Shown here: positions 8,823 through 9,826 of the stretch, in pieces
How positions within the stretch are numbered: position 1 is the first letter of the stretch
How the letters are laid out: every line of letters starts with the position of its first letter
Source: DATATB01 sp036268995
Lineage (GTDB): Bacteria; Planctomycetota; Planctomycetia; Pirellulales; PNKZ01
Assembly: GCA_036268995.1 (NCBI GenBank)
Contig: DATATB010000151.1
Span: 1 to 9,826, forward strand
Direction of reading: 5' to 3'
DNA: 9,826 nucleotides
Position numbers and translations under genes: made by a program
The notes under the pieces: model-generated
What the model saw: only the letters and a program-made list of their open reading frames with translations
Databases searched by the model: none
What the model was told of the DNA's origin: nothing

Positions 8823-9641
8823 CTATTCCTGAATGACGACGTTCGGCAAAGCGTTTCGCAGTTTTTGCAGAGCAGCATCCGACGTTCGCGTTCCGTGGAG
8901 AAAGACTGTCTTGAGCCGAGCCAATCCATACAGGTGCAGGAGGCCGGTGTCAGTTACGCGTGTTAATTCGAGTCCGAGTGTTTCGAGATGCTTAAGGTCT
9001 CGCAGGTGGGCCACACCGTCATCAGACACCTGCGTTCCGGCCAATCCAAGATTGACGATCTGGGTAAGGCGGCCGAGACGACGTAGCCCCTCATCGGTGA
9101 TCTGCGTATCGCGGAGTGACACGAATCGAAGCTTTGGCAGATTCTCCAAGTGGATCAAGCCAGCATCGGTGATGTCCGTCCCGTCGAGGCAAATAAGGTT
9201 CAATTGCGTCAAATGATCGATATTCGCAAGGCCGGCATCGGTGATCTGCGATTCCATGAGATTGAGGTTTTGGAGTTTCGCCAGTCGTTTGAGATGCACC
9301 AGTCCTGCATCCGAAATGGGGGATTTGCGCATGTACAAGCCATTCAGATCCACGAGTGTACAAACGTAGGCCAGGCTTTCGTCGGTCGAGCCAGCATCCC
9401 GAGCAGACCAGTAGGGAACCTTGTAGAAAGGGTCGCTGCCCACCGCCCATCGTCGCCACCAGGGCTGAACGGCTCCAAAAGGCTGTTGCTCGTCGCGGGT
9501 GGCAAGCAGAACTGCGGACCGTTTTCGAATCTGAGCGCGCTCGTGCGCAGCCCATGCAAGCGGTAGCGAAAGGATTAGCGTCGCCGCTAGCGCGGTGCGC
9601 ATTTTGAAGCGAAACCAGCGCCGGCGCGAGTTTTCTGGCAT
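8823..9641 (-). CDS. Membrane-anchored leucine-rich-repeat protein, planctomycete type, function unknown
   Basis: The protein has 272 residues, with ATG at 9641 and TAG at 8825-8823. The basic N-terminus MPENSRRRWFRFKMRT is followed by a hydrophobic segment at about residues 15-31, which I read as a signal anchor placing the rest outside the cytoplasmic membrane. After a linker to about residue 108 come six 24-residue leucine-rich repeats (109-252; pattern I-T-D-A-G-L-xx-L-xx-L-xx-L) and a partial seventh ending in NVVIQE. The fold should be a short ribonuclease-inhibitor-like solenoid for protein binding; no enzymatic domain is present. I chose the start at 9641 because RRWFRF before the anchor is the usual N-terminus of such proteins in planctomycetes and because a TACAAT box lies just upstream. 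The frame stays open to 9755, but that part lies in a group II intron end. An internal ATG at 9602 would lose the basic stretch. GC is about 54 percent on hand-counted lines, against roughly 64-70 percent in the glucan synthase gene. Partner and role cannot be told from sequence. Confidence 0.85.
   Translation of the reverse strand: MPENSRRRWFRFKMRTALAATLILSLPLAWAAHERAQIRKRSAVLLATRDEQQPFGAVQPWWRRWAVGSDPFYKVPYWSARDAGSTDESLAYVCTLVDLNGLYMRKSPISDAGLVHLKRLAKLQNLNLMESQITDAGLANIDHLTQLNLICLDGTDITDAGLIHLENLPKLRFVSLRDTQITDEGLRRLGRLTQIVNLGLAGTQVSDDGVAHLRDLKHLETLGLELTRVTDTGLLHLYGLARLKTVFLHGTRTSDAALQKLRNALPNVVIQE
8886..9317 (-). repeat. Six 72-bp leucine-rich-repeat units
   Basis: The units encode residues 109-252 of the leucine-rich-repeat protein, each exactly 24 codons with no insertion or deletion. 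The periodicity shows in the DNA as well: CATCGGTGAT (plus strand) occurs at 9092, 9164 and 9236, exactly 72 bases apart, in the TDxGL part of successive units. Outer units have diverged more (ISDAGL, VSDDGV, VTDTGL), and the C-terminal cap keeps only SDAAL. Confidence 0.85.
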
Positions 9642-9647
9642 GCCAAC

Positions 9648-9653
9648 ATTGTA
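9648..9653 (-). promoter_or_regulatory. Candidate -10 box of the leucine-rich-repeat gene (leaderless)
   Basis: Reading the minus strand, TACAAT is followed by six bases (GTTGGC) and then the ATG at 9641. This matches a sigma-70 -10 hexamer at five of six positions and would put the transcript start at or next to the A of the ATG, with no leader. In agreement, no Shine-Dalgarno sequence is visible before the ATG. No good -35 hexamer is present 16-18 bases upstream. One hexamer in moderately AT-rich DNA is weak evidence. Confidence 0.35.
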
Positions 9654-9698
9654 GCCGAAGCCCCTCGAAATCCGTCGTTCGGTAACGCGCGTCGGACC

Positions 9699-9733
9699 GG
9701 GTGGCCCTGGGCCGTTGCCGGCCCAGGGCTCCC
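9699..9733 (-). ncRNA. Group II intron domain VI hairpin with candidate branch-point A
   Basis: On the minus strand, GCCCTGGGCCG (9729-9719) and CGGCCCAGGGC (9714-9704) form a perfect 11-bp stem closed by GCAA, a GNRA tetraloop. A second 3-bp stem (GGG 9733-9731 with CCC 9701-9699) lies outside it, separated by an internal loop of A (9730) against CA (9703-9702). The A at 9702 sits where the bulged branch-point adenosine of domain VI is expected. Taken alone the hairpin could be read as a terminator, but no T-run follows on either strand and domain V precedes it by three bases. Confidence 0.7.
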
Positions 9734-9736
9734 ACA

Positions 9737-9770
9737 GACCCGTACGTGCTCGCATTAGAGCATACGGTTC
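9737..9770 (-). ncRNA. Group II intron domain V
   Basis: This is the catalytic hairpin of the intron ribozyme. The minus strand reads GAACCGTATG at its 5' side and GTACGGGTC at its 3' side, 34 nt in all, the canonical length. Positions 1-9 pair with 34-26 (G-C, A-U, one A-G mismatch at 3/32, C-G, C-G, G-C, U-A, A-U, U-G). Then comes the conserved two-base AC bulge at positions 24-25, and positions 10-13 (GCTC) pair with 23-20. The loop is TAATGC, not the usual GAAA tetraloop. The catalytic triad position reads AAC where AGC is most common. Bulge, length, lower-stem sequence and the following hairpin together make the call strong. Confidence 0.8.
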
Positions 9771-9826
9771 CTCGGCTCATGGATTTGCTGCGTGCCTGTA
9801 AGCTGACCGCACGGTGCGCGCGCGAG

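Larger units (their letters stand above)
9694..9826 (-). mobile_element. 3' end of a group II intron, 5'-truncated by the window
   Basis: The minus strand entering from the right edge carries domain V (9770-9737), a three-base TGT linker and a domain VI hairpin (9733-9699), in the order and spacing that end a group II intron. The body, any reverse transcriptase/maturase frame and the 5' splice site would lie beyond base 9826. The 46 bases before domain V hold no recognisable reverse-transcriptase end in any frame. The 3' boundary is approximate: group II introns usually end seven or eight bases after the branch-point A, giving about 9695-9694, but the usual AY ending is not there, the nearest AC being at 9692-9691. 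The intron end lies about 50 bp upstream of the leucine-rich-repeat gene on the same strand. The intron class and whether it still splices cannot be judged from this fragment. Confidence 0.8.

Noticed and set aside
9699..9733. Intrinsic terminator at the strong 11-bp hairpin
   Set aside because: No T-run follows on either strand, and the hairpin sits three bases after domain V, where intron domain VI belongs.
9642..9755. N-terminal extension of the leucine-rich-repeat protein to an ATG at 9755
   Set aside because: The extra 38 codons translate a group II intron hairpin and lie before the usual planctomycete N-terminus. The ATG falls inside domain V.

Overview
The window looks like chromosomal DNA of a GC-rich planctomycete, probably of the Pirellulales or a relative. 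This rests on the right-hand gene, whose N-terminus (an RRWFRFKMRT-type motif before a single membrane anchor) and 24-residue TDAGL-type leucine-rich repeats are typical of that phylum. No rRNA, tRNA, CRISPR array or insertion sequence was seen.

Positions 1-8521 (+) are one giant reading frame, the 3' 2839 codons of a cyclic beta-1,2-glucan synthase (NdvB/ChvB/Cgs family). Its 5' end lies outside the window: the frame is open back to base 2 and already reads family sequence there, so the TTG at 35 is not the real start. All expected modules are present in order: a membrane-embedded GT84 glucosyltransferase with intact DxD and RxxRW motifs, a central glycoamylase-like cyclising domain, and two GH94-like modules, of which the last carries the phosphorylase active-site motifs. 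The enzyme would build a beta-1,2-glucan from UDP-glucose at the inner membrane, trim it by phosphorolysis and close it into a ring. No exporter gene (ChvA/NdvA type) is in the window.

Positions 8522-8822 are an intergenic gap between convergent genes. It holds no gene I can support, but has a long-range 9-bp perfect inverted repeat enclosing a smaller one.

Positions 8823-9641 (-) encode a 272-residue membrane-anchored leucine-rich-repeat protein of unknown function, with clearly lower GC than the glucan synthase gene. A TACAAT box six bases upstream of its ATG suggests a leaderless transcript.

Positions about 9694-9826 (-) are the 3' end of a group II intron running in from beyond the right edge: a 34-nt domain V that aligns without gaps to the canonical form, then a domain VI hairpin with a GCAA tetraloop and a candidate branch-point adenosine. 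Its 3' end falls about 50 bp upstream of the leucine-rich-repeat gene on the same strand. This is the least obvious feature of the window, because reading frames run straight through it.
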